From: Polynucleobacter paneuropaeus
Lineage (GTDB): Bacteria > Pseudomonadota > Gammaproteobacteria > Burkholderiales > Burkholderiaceae
Length of the DNA stretch: 64,000 nucleotides
Direction: 5' to 3'
Assembly: GCF_003261235.1 (NCBI RefSeq)
Contig: NZ_CP030085.1
Location: forward strand, 372,001 to 436,000
This document shows positions 6,930 through 15,780 of the stretch, piece by piece. A model generated the notes under the pieces. That model saw nothing but the letters and a program-made list of their open reading frames with translations. It did no database searches and was not told the origin of the DNA. The first letter of the stretch is position 1; each line of letters starts with the position of its first letter. A program made the position numbers and the translations under genes.

Positions 6930-8282
6930 ATGCTTGATACACTTATTTTGAGCAGAATTCAGTTTGCTGCCAATATTACTTTCCATATCCTCTTCCCAAC
7001 TATCTCTATCGCGCTAGCTTGGGCTCTGCTGTATTTCAAGATTAAGTTTAATAAGACTGGTGATTCTGAATGGAGTGAGGCTTACCAGTTCTGGGTCAAA
7101 ATCTTTGCCTTGACCTTTGCGCTAGGTGTTGTGAGCGGCATTACGATGAGCTTTCAGTTCGGCACCAATTGGCCAGGTTATATGCAAACGGTTGGCAATA
7201 TTGCTGGCCCTTTGCTGGGTTATGAGGTGTTGTCGGCCTTCTTCCTTGAGGCAACCTTTTTGGGGATCATGCTCTTTGGAGCAAAACGGGTTTCACAACG
7301 AGCCCATACTGTTGCTACCTTCCTCGTTGCTTTTGGAACTTCGCTGTCGGCTTTCTGGATCATCGTTTTAGATTCTTGGATGCAGACTCCACAAGGTTTT
7401 GAAATGATTAATGGTCAAGCGCATGCGACCAATTGGATGGAAATTGTTTTTAATCCCTCCATGCCATATCGACTCTTTCATATGATGACGGCTTCATTTC
7501 TAACGGTTACCTTTTTGATTGCAGGTATCTCAGCTTATCGTTACCTCCGCGGTATTAATCCTGTCGGTAGCAGAGCATTGATTAAGTTGGCTATGACCGT
7601 AGCAGTAGTTTTAGCACCCCTACAAATCGTATTAGGCGATGTACATGGTTTGAATACCCTGGAATATCAACCTGCTAAGGTAGCAGCGATGGAAGGTATT
7701 TGGCAGACCGCTAGAGGTGCCGATGCAGTTTTATTCGCCATTCCTGATGAAGCTACTAAGTCCAACCAGTATGAAGTGGCTGTTCCAAAGCTAGCGTCTT
7801 TGTATCTCACCCATTCTTGGGATGGCGAAGTCCAGGGCTTGGACGCCTTTCCAGGTGCGCATCCCCCCGTTAAGCCTGTCTTCTTTGCTTTTCGGATTAT
7901 GGTCGGGATTGGATTGTTAATGCTATTGACTGCATTTGTTGGTTTCTACCTTGTGAGAAAAAAACAAGAGTTACCCAGATGGCTTTTGCAGACTTTGACT
8001 GTGATGAGTTTTTCTGGCTGGGTCGGCGTAGTGGCGGGCTGGTATGTGACCGAAGTGGGTAGACAGCCTTTCCTAGTAACCGGAGTTTTGAAAACGGCTG
8101 ATGCGGTTACTAAGCTACCAACCAATATGATTTTGGGAACCTTGGTGATGTATCTCGCCTTATATCTTGGTTTGATTGTTTCTTATATCTGGGTGGTGTT
8201 TTATTTGGCTCGTCAGTCTGGCCCTGTAAAGACTGCTGATGATGCTAGACCAAATTTAGTTAACCGTCCCATTGGAGCATAA
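6930..8282 (+). CDS. cydA: Cytochrome bd-type quinol oxidase subunit I (CIO type)
   Basis: The 450-aa heme-binding subunit of a cytochrome bd oxidase, which oxidises quinol and reduces oxygen to water at the inner membrane. Visible are His19 (high-spin heme ligand), Glu99 and Glu107 near the active site, and His184 (heme b558 ligand region). The quinol-loop segment GDVHGLNTLEYQPAKVAAMEG and the motif TEVGRQP are also present. It lacks the long Q-loop insertion of E. coli CydA (522 aa), so it belongs to the short cyanide-insensitive (CioA) type. AAGGGG lies 8 nt before the ATG. cydB follows after 8 nt. No cydX-like gene or cydDC exporter lies nearby. Confidence 0.95.
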   Translation: MLDTLILSRIQFAANITFHILFPTISIALAWALLYFKIKFNKTGDSEWSEAYQFWVKIFALTFALGVVSGITMSFQFGTNWPGYMQTVGNIAGPLLGYEVLSAFFLEATFLGIMLFGAKRVSQRAHTVATFLVAFGTSLSAFWIIVLDSWMQTPQGFEMINGQAHATNWMEIVFNPSMPYRLFHMMTASFLTVTFLIAGISAYRYLRGINPVGSRALIKLAMTVAVVLAPLQIVLGDVHGLNTLEYQPAKVAAMEGIWQTARGADAVLFAIPDEATKSNQYEVAVPKLASLYLTHSWDGEVQGLDAFPGAHPPVKPVFFAFRIMVGIGLLMLLTAFVGFYLVRKKQELPRWLLQTLTVMSFSGWVGVVAGWYVTEVGRQPFLVTGVLKTADAVTKLPTNMILGTLVMYLALYLGLIVSYIWVVFYLARQSGPVKTADDARPNLVNRPIGA

Positions 8283-8290
8283 GAAAAAAT

Positions 8291-9304
8291 ATGATTCCCA
8301 ATCTACTTGAACCCTCCGGCTGGTTACCTCTATTCTTTTTAGTGGCAATGGGTATTGCCATGGTTGCCTATGTTGTCCTCGATGGTTATGACTTAGGCGT
8401 CGGTATTTTGCTTAACCAAGCGACTGATCAGGAAAAAGACATCATGATTTCTTCGATTGGTCCATTTTGGGATGCCAATGAAACCTGGCTGGTACTTGGT
8501 GTTGGTGTCCTCTTGATCGCCTTTCCCATGGCGCATGGCATTATTTTGACCGAGCTCTATTTACCCGTTGGCATCATGCTTGCTGGTTTGATCTTGCGAG
8601 GTGTTTCTTTTGACTTTCGTGCTAAGGCGCATCTGAGTCAAAAATCGGTATGGAATTTCTTATTCTTCTTTGGTAGCTTCCTAGCCGCCGCATCCCAAGG
8701 CGTTATGGTTGGCAGAGAGGTAATTGGTTTTGACTCTGGAGGCTTGGGCTGGGTATTCGCATTCATTGTGGCCTTGTGCTTACCCGCTGGCTACGCATTA
8801 TTGGGCGCGGGCTGGTTGATTATGAAGACCTCGGGTGAGCTGCAGCGTAAGGCGGTGGCTTGGGCCAGAAAATGTCTATGGTTGACCGCGTTTGGCGTAG
8901 GCATTATCTCTGTAGCTACTCCATTTTTTAGTGCTGAGATTGCTGCAAAGTGGTTTACTTTCCCAAACCTCTTTTTCTTGTTGCCATTCCCAGTTTTATC
9001 ACTGGCGTGTTTTATCTTAATTGATCTGAACTTGGTAAAAATGCAAAGAGATCAACCTGCACCTATATGGCTTCCATTTGCGCTGAGTGTCGCTATTTTT
9101 GTCCTCGCTTTTCTAGGAATTGCTTACAGTATGTTTCCTTATATCGTTGTTGGAAAAATGACGATCTGGGAAGCTGCTTCTGCAACGGATTCCTTGTGGA
9201 TGATTTTTTGGGGCGCAATTGTCGTTCTGCCAACGATCATTGGCTACACCATTTACTCCTATAGAATCTTTTGGGGTAAAACGGAACCACTTAGTTATTA
9301 CTAA
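8291..9304 (+). CDS. cydB: Cytochrome bd-type quinol oxidase subunit II
   Basis: The 337-aa second subunit of the bd oxidase, with about eight membrane helices. Family motifs are VVLDGYDLGVGILL near residue 30, WDANETWLVLGVG near residue 60 and FPMAHGIILTELYLP. It is the structural partner of CydA, whose stop codon is 8 nt upstream, so translation is probably coupled. A strong intrinsic terminator follows 45 nt after the stop, which makes cydAB a two-gene operon. Confidence 0.95.
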   Translation: MIPNLLEPSGWLPLFFLVAMGIAMVAYVVLDGYDLGVGILLNQATDQEKDIMISSIGPFWDANETWLVLGVGVLLIAFPMAHGIILTELYLPVGIMLAGLILRGVSFDFRAKAHLSQKSVWNFLFFFGSFLAAASQGVMVGREVIGFDSGGLGWVFAFIVALCLPAGYALLGAGWLIMKTSGELQRKAVAWARKCLWLTAFGVGIISVATPFFSAEIAAKWFTFPNLFFLLPFPVLSLACFILIDLNLVKMQRDQPAPIWLPFALSVAIFVLAFLGIAYSMFPYIVVGKMTIWEAASATDSLWMIFWGAIVVLPTIIGYTIYSYRIFWGKTEPLSYY

Positions 9305-9348
9305 ATCAGTATTACTCACTTATTAAGTTCGTAGGATCTTAAACAAAA

Positions 9349-9376
9349 ATACCAACCTAGAGGTTGGTATTTTTTT
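9349..9376. terminator. Bidirectional Rho-independent terminator after cydB
   Basis: ATACCAACC and GGTTGGTAT form a perfect 9-bp stem with a TAGA loop, followed by TTTTTT on the plus strand. Upstream A residues give a U-tract on the other strand, so the hairpin can also end transcription of the small minus-strand gene at 9434-9595. Confidence 0.9.
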
Positions 9377-9433
9377 ATCTCTCAAGAATCTACTATGAGA
9401 ATCTAGATCACTTTGTTAAGAGTGATTTAATGC

Positions 9434-9595
9434 TTAGAAACCTCTTACAGTGCTGTAGTGAAATAAATAATCACGTGTGAGCTCTTCAACGTCGTGCTCA
9501 GAGGCGGGGTTGTGGCTGTTAATAAATTGCTCAAGATTGGCGGTCTTGCTTTGTTGGGCAAAAACCTCATTCCAGAGACTCAATAATTGTGTCAT
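9434..9595 (-). CDS. Small conserved-looking protein of unknown function (53 aa)
   Basis: A 53-aa frame on the minus strand, starting MTQLLSLWNEVF and ending HYSTVRGF. It has a good ribosome binding site (AAGGAG, about 6 nt before the ATG at 9593-9595). It contains SEHDVEELTRDYL, a short charged helix. It is reminiscent of small Burkholderiales proteins with an N-P-x-S-x-x-D-V-E-x-x-x-R-x-Y pattern, but I cannot name a family. It is bounded downstream by the shared terminator at 9349-9376, and the inverted repeat GTATTAGGGTTAATAC lies 20-35 nt upstream. It is soluble, with no signal peptide or membrane helix. Confidence 0.65.
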   Translation of the reverse strand: MTQLLSLWNEVFAQQSKTANLEQFINSHNPASEHDVEELTRDYLFHYSTVRGF

Positions 9596-9614
9596 TTAAG
9601 GCTCCTTATTTAGC

Positions 9615-9630
9615 GTATTAGGGTTAATAC
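9615..9630. promoter_or_regulatory. Inverted repeat upstream of the 53-aa gene, possible operator
   Basis: GTATTA and TAATAC are perfect 6-bp arms around GGGT. The repeat lies 20-35 bp before the start codon of the small minus-strand gene, within its probable leader or promoter. No regulator is recognised. Confidence 0.3.
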
Positions 9631-9710
9631 CTAGATATTATGAGCCTTTTTCATGAATATTGCATGACAGCAATAAGTATCAATTTTGTCTAAATTCTTG
9701 TTTTTACAGC

Positions 9711-10355
9711 TTATTTCTGAATTTGGGCTCTGACTTCGGCAGATCGATCCCATAAATTGGGGGTTTGGGTGGAAGAATAGCCCGAGACAAAGTGTTTGAT
9801 TTCACCGGTTTCTGGCTCGTAGACATGCCGCTGGATGGCACCAATATTTCCACCATACACATGGATGCTGATGGAGGTTTGGTCATCATAGGCGTTGCTC
9901 ACAATATGAATGTCACCAATATTGGGGCTCACTGCTTCGATGTCGCCTGGTTTAAGCCTAGTTTCTGGACCATCTGTTACGAGCTTGCCAGTGTTATCGA
10001 TTTGGAAACGCTGTCCTTTTTCCGCGCCCCGGAGCATGCCAATTAAGCCCCATGTGCAGTGATCATGAATCGGTGTTTTTTGTCCCGGACCCCAAACAAA
10101 GCTCACCACTGAAAATCGTTCGAGTGGATCGGCATGCAGTAAGTATTGTTGATAAAACTCAGGGTGGGGTACGGTGCAAAACTCAGGCAACCATGAGTCA
10201 TTTTGAATTAAGTTCGACAGTAGCTGCTTACTTTCTGCAAGCAAAAGAGTTTCATCTTGGGTTTTCTCAACCAAGTGAGTCATGCTTGTAATGAAATTGC
10301 GCAAAGGGACTATGGATGCGGTTTGGGTCATTGTGATGGACATTTCAGTCAACAT
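9711..10355 (-). CDS. Cysteine dioxygenase-like thiol dioxygenase (cupin)
   Basis: A 214-aa cupin with the mononuclear iron site of the cysteine dioxygenase family: His97 and His99 in TPIHDHCTWG, and His150 in GDIHIVSN. A Ser163-His165-Tyr167 triad (SIHVYGG) matches the CDO Ser-His-Tyr triad. The enzyme probably oxidises a small thiol (cysteine or 3-mercaptopropionate) to a sulfinate; the substrate cannot be told from the sequence. Three in-frame ATGs (10355, 10343, 10331) have no decisive ribosome binding site, so the N-terminus is uncertain by up to eight residues. The small 53-aa gene lies 115 nt downstream on the same strand. Confidence 0.82.
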   Translation of the reverse strand: MLTEMSITMTQTASIVPLRNFITSMTHLVEKTQDETLLLAESKQLLSNLIQNDSWLPEFCTVPHPEFYQQYLLHADPLERFSVVSFVWGPGQKTPIHDHCTWGLIGMLRGAEKGQRFQIDNTGKLVTDGPETRLKPGDIEAVSPNIGDIHIVSNAYDDQTSISIHVYGGNIGAIQRHVYEPETGEIKHFVSGYSSTQTPNLWDRSAEVRAQIQK

Positions 10356-10518
10356 GGATTCTTGTAATGTACCTTAAAAGAATCATTCTGCAGTCTGCTA
10401 GGTATGTCGATTAAGGGTTTTGGAGGGGGTTAATAAAAAGTCATCTTTTTTGCCAATGCTATGATTTTGGGCAAGACTAGTCAATGAGGCTAGCAATGAT
10501 TACAAATGGGAGATAAGT

Positions 10519-11787
10519 ATGGCTCAAGGCAATTCAGCAACTCGCGTTTTAACTGCTAGTTTAATTGGCACTACGATCGAGTTCTTTGACTTTTATATTT
10601 ATGCCACGGCAGCCGTTTTGGTTTTTCCAAAACTCTTCTTTCCATCAAGCGATGCGAACACAGCGGTTCTTCAGTCCCTAGCCACCTTCGCGCTGGCTTT
10701 CTTTGCCCGCCCTGTTGGCGCCGCTTTATTTGGGCACTTTGGCGATCGTATTGGACGTAAGGCGACGCTGGTAGCAGCGTTGATGACGATGGGCCCATCT
10801 ACCGTAGCCATTGGTTTTTTGCCTACCTATGCCCAGATTGGTATTTTGGCTCCGATCTTATTGGCCTTGTTTCGCTTTGGTCAGGGCTTGGGCTTGGGGG
10901 GTGAGTGGGGCGGTGCAGTTTTACTCGCTACTGAAAATGCCCCTCCCGGTAAGCGCGCCTGGTATGGCATGTTTCCACAAATGGGCGCACCAATTGGTTT
11001 CTTATTATCGAGTGGAACTTTCCTCATTTTGAGTAAAAATTTAACGGATGAACAGTTCTTTGACTTCGGTTGGCGCATTCCCTTCATAGCAAGTGCAGTC
11101 TTAGTATTTGTGGGTTTGTATGTGCGTTTGAAGATTGAGGAGACACCTGCATTCTTAGAAGCTATTCAAAAGAATCAGCGCGTCCAAATGCCGATGATGG
11201 AAGTTCTCACAAAGCACACCTCCACCTTGGTGCTGGCAACCTTACTTTCTATCACGACCTTTGCCGTCTTTTATTTGATGACCGTGTTTACCTTGAGTTG
11301 GGGGACTTCAGTTTTGCACTACCCTCGCTCGAGTTTTTTGATTGCCCAAATGATTGGGGTCTTGTTCTTCGCCATTGGCGTACCTATTTCGGGGATGCTT
11401 TCTGATAAGTTTGGCTGCGGCAAGGTACTCATTGTTACGATGCTGTCGGCTGTTGTGTTTGGCCTTTTGTTTGCACCCCTCTTTACTTCAGGTAGCTGGC
11501 TGACCACAGTCGTATTCTTGGCAATTGGCTTGTTATTGATGGGCTTTACTTATGGCCCACTTGGTACTGCATTAGGCCAGCTGTTCCCAACGGCTGTGCG
11601 CTATACCGGTTCATCGCTAGCGTTCACACTGGCTGGCATTCTGGGAGCCTCACTAGCTCCTTACATTGCAACTTGGCTAGCAACTAACTATGGTTTAGAG
11701 TTTGTGGGTTATTACTTGTCTGCCGCAGCAACAATTTCTCTTCTAGCATTATTAGCAGTCCATAATCGATTGCTCAAACATGCTTAA
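10519..11787 (+). CDS. MFS transporter of the metabolite:H+ symporter (MHS) family
   Basis: A 422-aa, 12-helix protein. The N-terminus SLIGTTIEFFDFYIY and the loop motif GHFGDRIGRKATL are typical of the MHS family (ProP, KgtP, ShiA). The block GLGLGGEWGGAVLLATENAPPGKRAWYG is a further family signature. Members import organic acids, betaines or shikimate with protons; the substrate is unknown. GGGAGA lies 7 nt before the ATG. The haloacid dehalogenase-like gene follows after 29 nt, so uptake and hydrolysis of a small organic acid is a plausible joint role. Confidence 0.85.
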   Translation: MAQGNSATRVLTASLIGTTIEFFDFYIYATAAVLVFPKLFFPSSDANTAVLQSLATFALAFFARPVGAALFGHFGDRIGRKATLVAALMTMGPSTVAIGFLPTYAQIGILAPILLALFRFGQGLGLGGEWGGAVLLATENAPPGKRAWYGMFPQMGAPIGFLLSSGTFLILSKNLTDEQFFDFGWRIPFIASAVLVFVGLYVRLKIEETPAFLEAIQKNQRVQMPMMEVLTKHTSTLVLATLLSITTFAVFYLMTVFTLSWGTSVLHYPRSSFLIAQMIGVLFFAIGVPISGMLSDKFGCGKVLIVTMLSAVVFGLLFAPLFTSGSWLTTVVFLAIGLLLMGFTYGPLGTALGQLFPTAVRYTGSSLAFTLAGILGASLAPYIATWLATNYGLEFVGYYLSAAATISLLALLAVHNRLLKHA

Positions 11788-11816
11788 GCAAAATAAAAAC
11801 GGAAATAATTAATTTT

Positions 11817-12500
11817 ATGTACAAACTCATTGCTTTTGATGCCTATGGCACCTTGTTCGATGTTTACTCGATGGGGGCATTGGCAGAAGAATTGTTTCCA
11901 GGTAATGGTGCAGTACTTGCCTTGATGTGGCGGGATCGCCAGATCGAGTACACCCGTTTAGTGACGATGAGTGATCCCAGTCCTCAGGGAAGTAAATACT
12001 ACCTACCTTTTTGGGACTTGACGATTCGATCATTACGTTATGTCTGCAAACGGATGAATCTTGAGTTGTCATCCGCCAATGAAAAGCGCCTAATGGATCA
12101 GTACGCTAAGCTCACCGGTTTTGCTGATAGTCTGAATGTGCTCAAGACGATCAAAGAAAAAGGGATCTCTACAGCGATCCTATCTAACGGTAGTCGTGAG
12201 ATGCTGGCGACAGTTGTTCAGAGTAATGGCTTAGAGTCCTACCTAGACAAAGTGGTGACAATTGAAGATGTCCGTTTATTCAAGACCGCTCCGCAAGCGT
12301 ATGAGCTGTTATTAAAAGCATTTCCAGTTCAAAAACAAGAGGTTCTTTTTGTATCGAGCAACGCTTGGGATGCACTTGCTGCTAAATGGTTTGGCTTTGA
12401 TGTCTTTTGGGTCAATCGCATTGGGCACCCATTTGAAGAGATTGGTGAAAAGCCCACGTATGAAGGCAAGTCCCTGAGCGAGGTCTTAGAAGCGTTATAG
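11817..12500 (+). CDS. Haloacid dehalogenase type II-like HAD hydrolase
   Basis: A 227-aa HAD-superfamily enzyme with the L-2-haloacid dehalogenase pattern. Asp8 is the nucleophile in FDAYGTLFDV, SNGS supplies motif II, the Lys in RLFKTAP motif III, and SSNAWDALAAKWFGF the Ser-Asn-Asp of motif IV. Type II dehalogenases hydrolyse (S)-2-haloacids to hydroxyacids; related proteins are phosphatases. The closeness of motif IV (SSNAWD) to dehalogenases favours the former. It lies 29 nt after an MHS transporter and is probably in the same operon. Confidence 0.82.
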   Translation: MYKLIAFDAYGTLFDVYSMGALAEELFPGNGAVLALMWRDRQIEYTRLVTMSDPSPQGSKYYLPFWDLTIRSLRYVCKRMNLELSSANEKRLMDQYAKLTGFADSLNVLKTIKEKGISTAILSNGSREMLATVVQSNGLESYLDKVVTIEDVRLFKTAPQAYELLLKAFPVQKQEVLFVSSNAWDALAAKWFGFDVFWVNRIGHPFEEIGEKPTYEGKSLSEVLEAL

Positions 12501-12507
12501 GTAGCTG

Positions 12508-12521
12508 GTAATACGTATTAC
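12508..12521. promoter_or_regulatory. 14-bp perfect palindrome, possible operator
   Basis: GTAATACGTATTAC is a perfect 14-bp palindrome in the short gap between the HAD gene stop and the next start at 12567, 46 nt upstream of that start. It may be a repressor site for the CHI-like/DUF3833 pair. No matching regulator lies nearby. Confidence 0.3.
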
Positions 12522-12566
12522 ATGCTTTTGCAATAAGATGGCTGTATTTACAGCTTGTGCCATCTG

Positions 12567-13124
12567 ATGAAATTAACCCTCAAAATCCTTGTTGCTTCAG
12601 TGTTGTTGATCACGGCATATAGCCAATGTGATGCAGCTGAAACGAACTATATGGATCCGATACTCAATCAAGCTAAGGTGCAAAGCTCCGGACGCCTGAC
12701 ATTCTGGGGCTTACCAATTTACGATGCCACTCTTTATCGAAGCACTGCACCTAATGCTAGCGAGTTTGCTTTAGAGATTCGTTATCAACGTTCGATTTCT
12801 GGTGATGCTTTGGCAAGCCGAACCGCAGACGAAATGATCAAGACGGGAGTTTCTGAAAAGCAAGCGGACTTATGGGGTAAAGAGTTAGCAAAAATTTTCC
12901 CAAATGTAGAACCTGGCACGATGTTGACTGCAGTCTATATACCAAAACAAGGAACTACTTTCTTGTTGAATCAAAAGCCCTTAGCTCAAGTTCCAGGAGA
13001 GGATTTCTCGAAAGCCTTTTTTGGAGTTTGGTTCTCTGATAAAACCAGCTCCCCCAAATTGCGCAAAGCATTATTGGGCCAGAACTGCCTAACACCATTA
13101 TTTAACGAACCCTGCACACCATGA
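12567..13124 (+). CDS. Chalcone isomerase-like periplasmic protein
   Basis: A 185-aa secreted protein with an N-terminal signal peptide (MKLTLKILVASVLLITAYSQCDA, split here as about 22 residues). The mature part resembles the bacterial chalcone-isomerase-like fold: GRLTFWGLPIYDATLYRS near the start, FALEIRYQRSISGDAL, and GTTFLLNQKPLAQVPGEDF with FFGVWFSDKTSSPKLRKALLG at the end. Bacterial members have no established enzymatic role. The ATG at 12567 is preferred over an upstream TTG at 12555. It overlaps the next gene by 4 nt (ATGA), so the two are co-translated. Confidence 0.75.
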   Translation: MKLTLKILVASVLLITAYSQCDAAETNYMDPILNQAKVQSSGRLTFWGLPIYDATLYRSTAPNASEFALEIRYQRSISGDALASRTADEMIKTGVSEKQADLWGKELAKIFPNVEPGTMLTAVYIPKQGTTFLLNQKPLAQVPGEDFSKAFFGVWFSDKTSSPKLRKALLGQNCLTPLFNEPCTP

Positions 13125-13663
13125 AAATGATTTATCGACTCTTAGCGATTTTCCTCATTGGTTTATTGGCTGCCTGTGCCAGCCCTAAGGTGAGTGATTA
13201 TGCAAATCAGAAGCCTGTCCTCGATTTATCAGATTACTTTAATGGCACTTTAGATGCTTATGGAATATTTACCGATCGTAGCGGAGCGGTTGTGAAGCGT
13301 TTTACCGTATTAATGAAGTGCCGCTGGGAAGTGATAGATGGTAAGAAAGTTGGCACTCTGGATGAAAGCTTTGAATATTCAGATGGCACAAAGCAAAAGC
13401 GGATCTGGAAGTTAACTGAAGTGTCGCCAGGAAAATATATTGGTAAGGCCGATGATGTTGTCGGTGAAGCCATCGGTGAATCTGCAGGCAATGCCCTAAA
13501 TTGGACATACACCTTAGCACTACCAGTCGACAAAGATATCTATAACGTGCAGTTTAATGACTGGATGTACTTAGTGACTCCCAAGGTCATGATCAACAAA
13601 GCGCAAATGAGTAAATTTGGTATTTACTTGGGTGAAGTGACGCTAAGCTTTTACAAACCTTAA
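13121..13663 (+). CDS. DUF3833 family lipoprotein
   Basis: A 180-aa protein with a lipoprotein signal (FLIGLLAACASP, predicted lipidated Cys19). It has DUF3833 features: LDLSDYFNGTLDAYGIFTDRSG near the start and WTYTLALPVDKDIYNVQFNDWMY towards the end. Function is unknown, although such genes often sit beside chalcone-isomerase-like and lipid or steroid metabolism genes. Its ATG overlaps the stop codon of the CHI-like gene (ATGA). It converges on the GltB-like gene with only 4 nt between the stop codons. Confidence 0.82.
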   Translation: MKMIYRLLAIFLIGLLAACASPKVSDYANQKPVLDLSDYFNGTLDAYGIFTDRSGAVVKRFTVLMKCRWEVIDGKKVGTLDESFEYSDGTKQKRIWKLTEVSPGKYIGKADDVVGEAIGESAGNALNWTYTLALPVDKDIYNVQFNDWMYLVTPKVMINKAQMSKFGIYLGEVTLSFYKP

Positions 13664-13667
13664 GTCA

Positions 13668-15278
13668 CTACCAGTTCTTGGGGTTCGCTGTACTCCATGC
13701 GGCTTTTAAGTAGGCATATTCGCCTGTAAAAGCAAGGCTTGGCTCAGTCTGTAATAAAGCACCCGCCTCAATATGAAGCAAGTGTTTTGAGAAAGGCTGA
13801 GTAACTCCATTTTCATCACGCCGCATGATGTGATTCGGTTTTAACTCCGAAGGGTGACGAATTGAGGCTGCAGCCAGGATTTCTTTCAAGGCATGCATCG
13901 TGTTTTTATGGAATTGATAAACACGGGTTCCTTTATCAACAGGATCTAAAGCCTTTTGTCTCAGAGTGTTTTGAGTGGCTACGCCAGTAGGGCACATATC
14001 CGTATTGCATGTGCGAGATTGAATGCAGCCAATCGCGAACATAAATCCGCGTGCCGAGTTACACCAGTCCGCACCGATGGCGCAGGCGCGCACAATATCA
14101 AATGCTGAAATGATTTTTCCTGCAGCGCCTAGCTTGATGCGAGAGCGTAAATTAGCACCGATGAGGGTTTCATGAATGAGGCGCAAGCTATCGCGCATCG
14201 GCATACCGATATGATCGATAAATTCGACTGGTGCTGCACCCGTGCCACCTTCACTGCCGTCCACAACGATAAAGTCTGGTGTTAATTGGGTGTCGATCAT
14301 TGCTTTGAGAATCGCAAACCAATCTTCAGGCTTACCAATACAGAGTTTGAAACCAACTGGCTTGCCACCAGATTTTTCTCGTAATAGGGAGAAAAACTCT
14401 AACATCTCAATGGGCGTATTGAAAGCTGTGTGCCTACTCGGTGAAACGCAATCAACCCCCATTGGCACATCACGAGTAAGCGCAATCTCTGGCGTTACCT
14501 TGGCTGCTGGCAAAATACCGCCGTGCCCAGGTTTAGCGCCTTGAGATAGCTTAATCTCAATCATTTTGATTTGTGGATCAATCGCAACCTGAGTGAACTT
14601 TTCAATATCGAAGCGACCATCTGGCTTACGACAGCCAAAGTAGCCCGAGCCAATTTCCCAGATGAGATCACCGTCGTAGACCTTGTGATACGAGGAGACC
14701 GAGCCCTCACCAGTATCTTGAGCGAAGCCGCCGAGCTTAGCACCCTTGTTTAAAGCCAGAACTGCATTGGCTGAGAGGGAGCCAAAACTCATCGCTGAGA
14801 TATTAAATAGCGAGATCGAGTAAGGTTTTGAACAACTGCCTTGTCCTACTTCTACTCGGATGTCATCAGGAAGTTCATCTGTAATGGGCGCATTAGAGTA
14901 GTTCAGCCATTCATAGCCGGGCTTGTAGACATCGTCAATCGTGCCGAATGGTCGTTGATCAGATAAATTTTTAGAGCGTTGATACACCAAAGCACGTTGA
15001 TTTCGAGAGAAAGGAAGTTTTTCATTATCGGATTCCAGAAAATATTGCCGAATTTCTGGACGAATGAATTCAAGCCAGAAACGCAGGTGCCCAATGACAG
15101 GATAGTTACGAAGAATGGCATGCTTTTTTTGAATCTGATCGAGGGCACCGATCGTGCTGAGAATGAAAAAGAGAATGAAGCCATCCCAAATGATGGGAGT
15201 CTGGCGGCCACTAAAAAGTAAATAGGCAAATCCTAAACACAGAAAAACCGAGGCGTTCCAAACAAAGTAGCGAGTCAT
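13668..15278 (-). CDS. FMN-binding glutamate synthase family protein (membrane-anchored GltB-like)
   Basis: A 536-aa protein with two N-terminal membrane helices (about 5-23 and 29-45) followed by an FMN-dependent TIM-barrel like the central and FMN domains of the glutamate synthase large subunit. Visible are NISAMSFGSLSANAVLALNKGA, the glutamate-synthase block KLSQGAKPGHGG, VDGSEGGTGAAPVEF, and the cysteine cluster motif CNTDMCPTGVATQ for an iron-sulphur centre. It lacks the glutaminase domain of GltB, so it is not a complete glutamate synthase. Its substrate is unknown. It is transcribed alone, convergent with the DUF3833 gene. Confidence 0.85.
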   Translation of the reverse strand: MTRYFVWNASVFLCLGFAYLLFSGRQTPIIWDGFILFFILSTIGALDQIQKKHAILRNYPVIGHLRFWLEFIRPEIRQYFLESDNEKLPFSRNQRALVYQRSKNLSDQRPFGTIDDVYKPGYEWLNYSNAPITDELPDDIRVEVGQGSCSKPYSISLFNISAMSFGSLSANAVLALNKGAKLGGFAQDTGEGSVSSYHKVYDGDLIWEIGSGYFGCRKPDGRFDIEKFTQVAIDPQIKMIEIKLSQGAKPGHGGILPAAKVTPEIALTRDVPMGVDCVSPSRHTAFNTPIEMLEFFSLLREKSGGKPVGFKLCIGKPEDWFAILKAMIDTQLTPDFIVVDGSEGGTGAAPVEFIDHIGMPMRDSLRLIHETLIGANLRSRIKLGAAGKIISAFDIVRACAIGADWCNSARGFMFAIGCIQSRTCNTDMCPTGVATQNTLRQKALDPVDKGTRVYQFHKNTMHALKEILAAASIRHPSELKPNHIMRRDENGVTQPFSKHLLHIEAGALLQTEPSLAFTGEYAYLKAAWSTANPKNW

Positions 15279-15360
15279 ATTGGTATCGAAATAGGCTTAT
15301 GGGGGTACGTCGAAAAGACAATAGCACGACTACTGGTTTTAGAAAACCAATTACTGCTGC

Positions 15361-15780
15361 TTATTTATAGGAAGCCAATTCTTCTTTTAACTCTTTGACT
15401 TCAAGTTGGCCAAAGATAAAGGATTCTACTTTTTCAAGAGTCCAGTCTAAGTCTTCAAAAACAGCTTGGTGGGGGCCCGAGTATTTTTGAGAGATCCCAT
15501 AAAAAATATCAGTTAATTCTTCTTGTAGATCATCAGGAACGGTTTCTGAGAAATAGATGACCTTCTCCCCGTTGTAGGTATCGCTGATCTGTGCGCCCTT
15601 GATGTCCTCCAGGCATATTCCCAGAGCTGGGTTATAGGTTTTAAGGAAAGCAGGCTTATGGGGGGTCAAAACTGAGCCTAGCTTCCAGACCAGACCACAC
15701 TTGATTTCCATATTGGCTTTGCGAAAGATCTCGCGCTCAACAATGGAGCCAATTTCAAGAGGAATAATTTGGTAGAGCAT
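15361..15780 (-). CDS. Hypothetical protein, 139 aa, acidic
   Basis: I do not recognise this protein. It begins MLYQIIPLEIGSIVEREIFR, has no signal peptide or membrane helix, and has an acidic C-terminal half with helical repeats of charged residues (LEKVESFIFGQLEVKELKEEL). GGGAG lies about 8 nt before the ATG. It lies between the GltB-like gene and the divergent pirin gene. Codon use looks like that of its neighbours, so it is probably a genuine native gene. Confidence 0.7.
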   Translation of the reverse strand: MLYQIIPLEIGSIVEREIFRKANMEIKCGLVWKLGSVLTPHKPAFLKTYNPALGICLEDIKGAQISDTYNGEKVIYFSETVPDDLQEELTDIFYGISQKYSGPHQAVFEDLDWTLEKVESFIFGQLEVKELKEELASYK

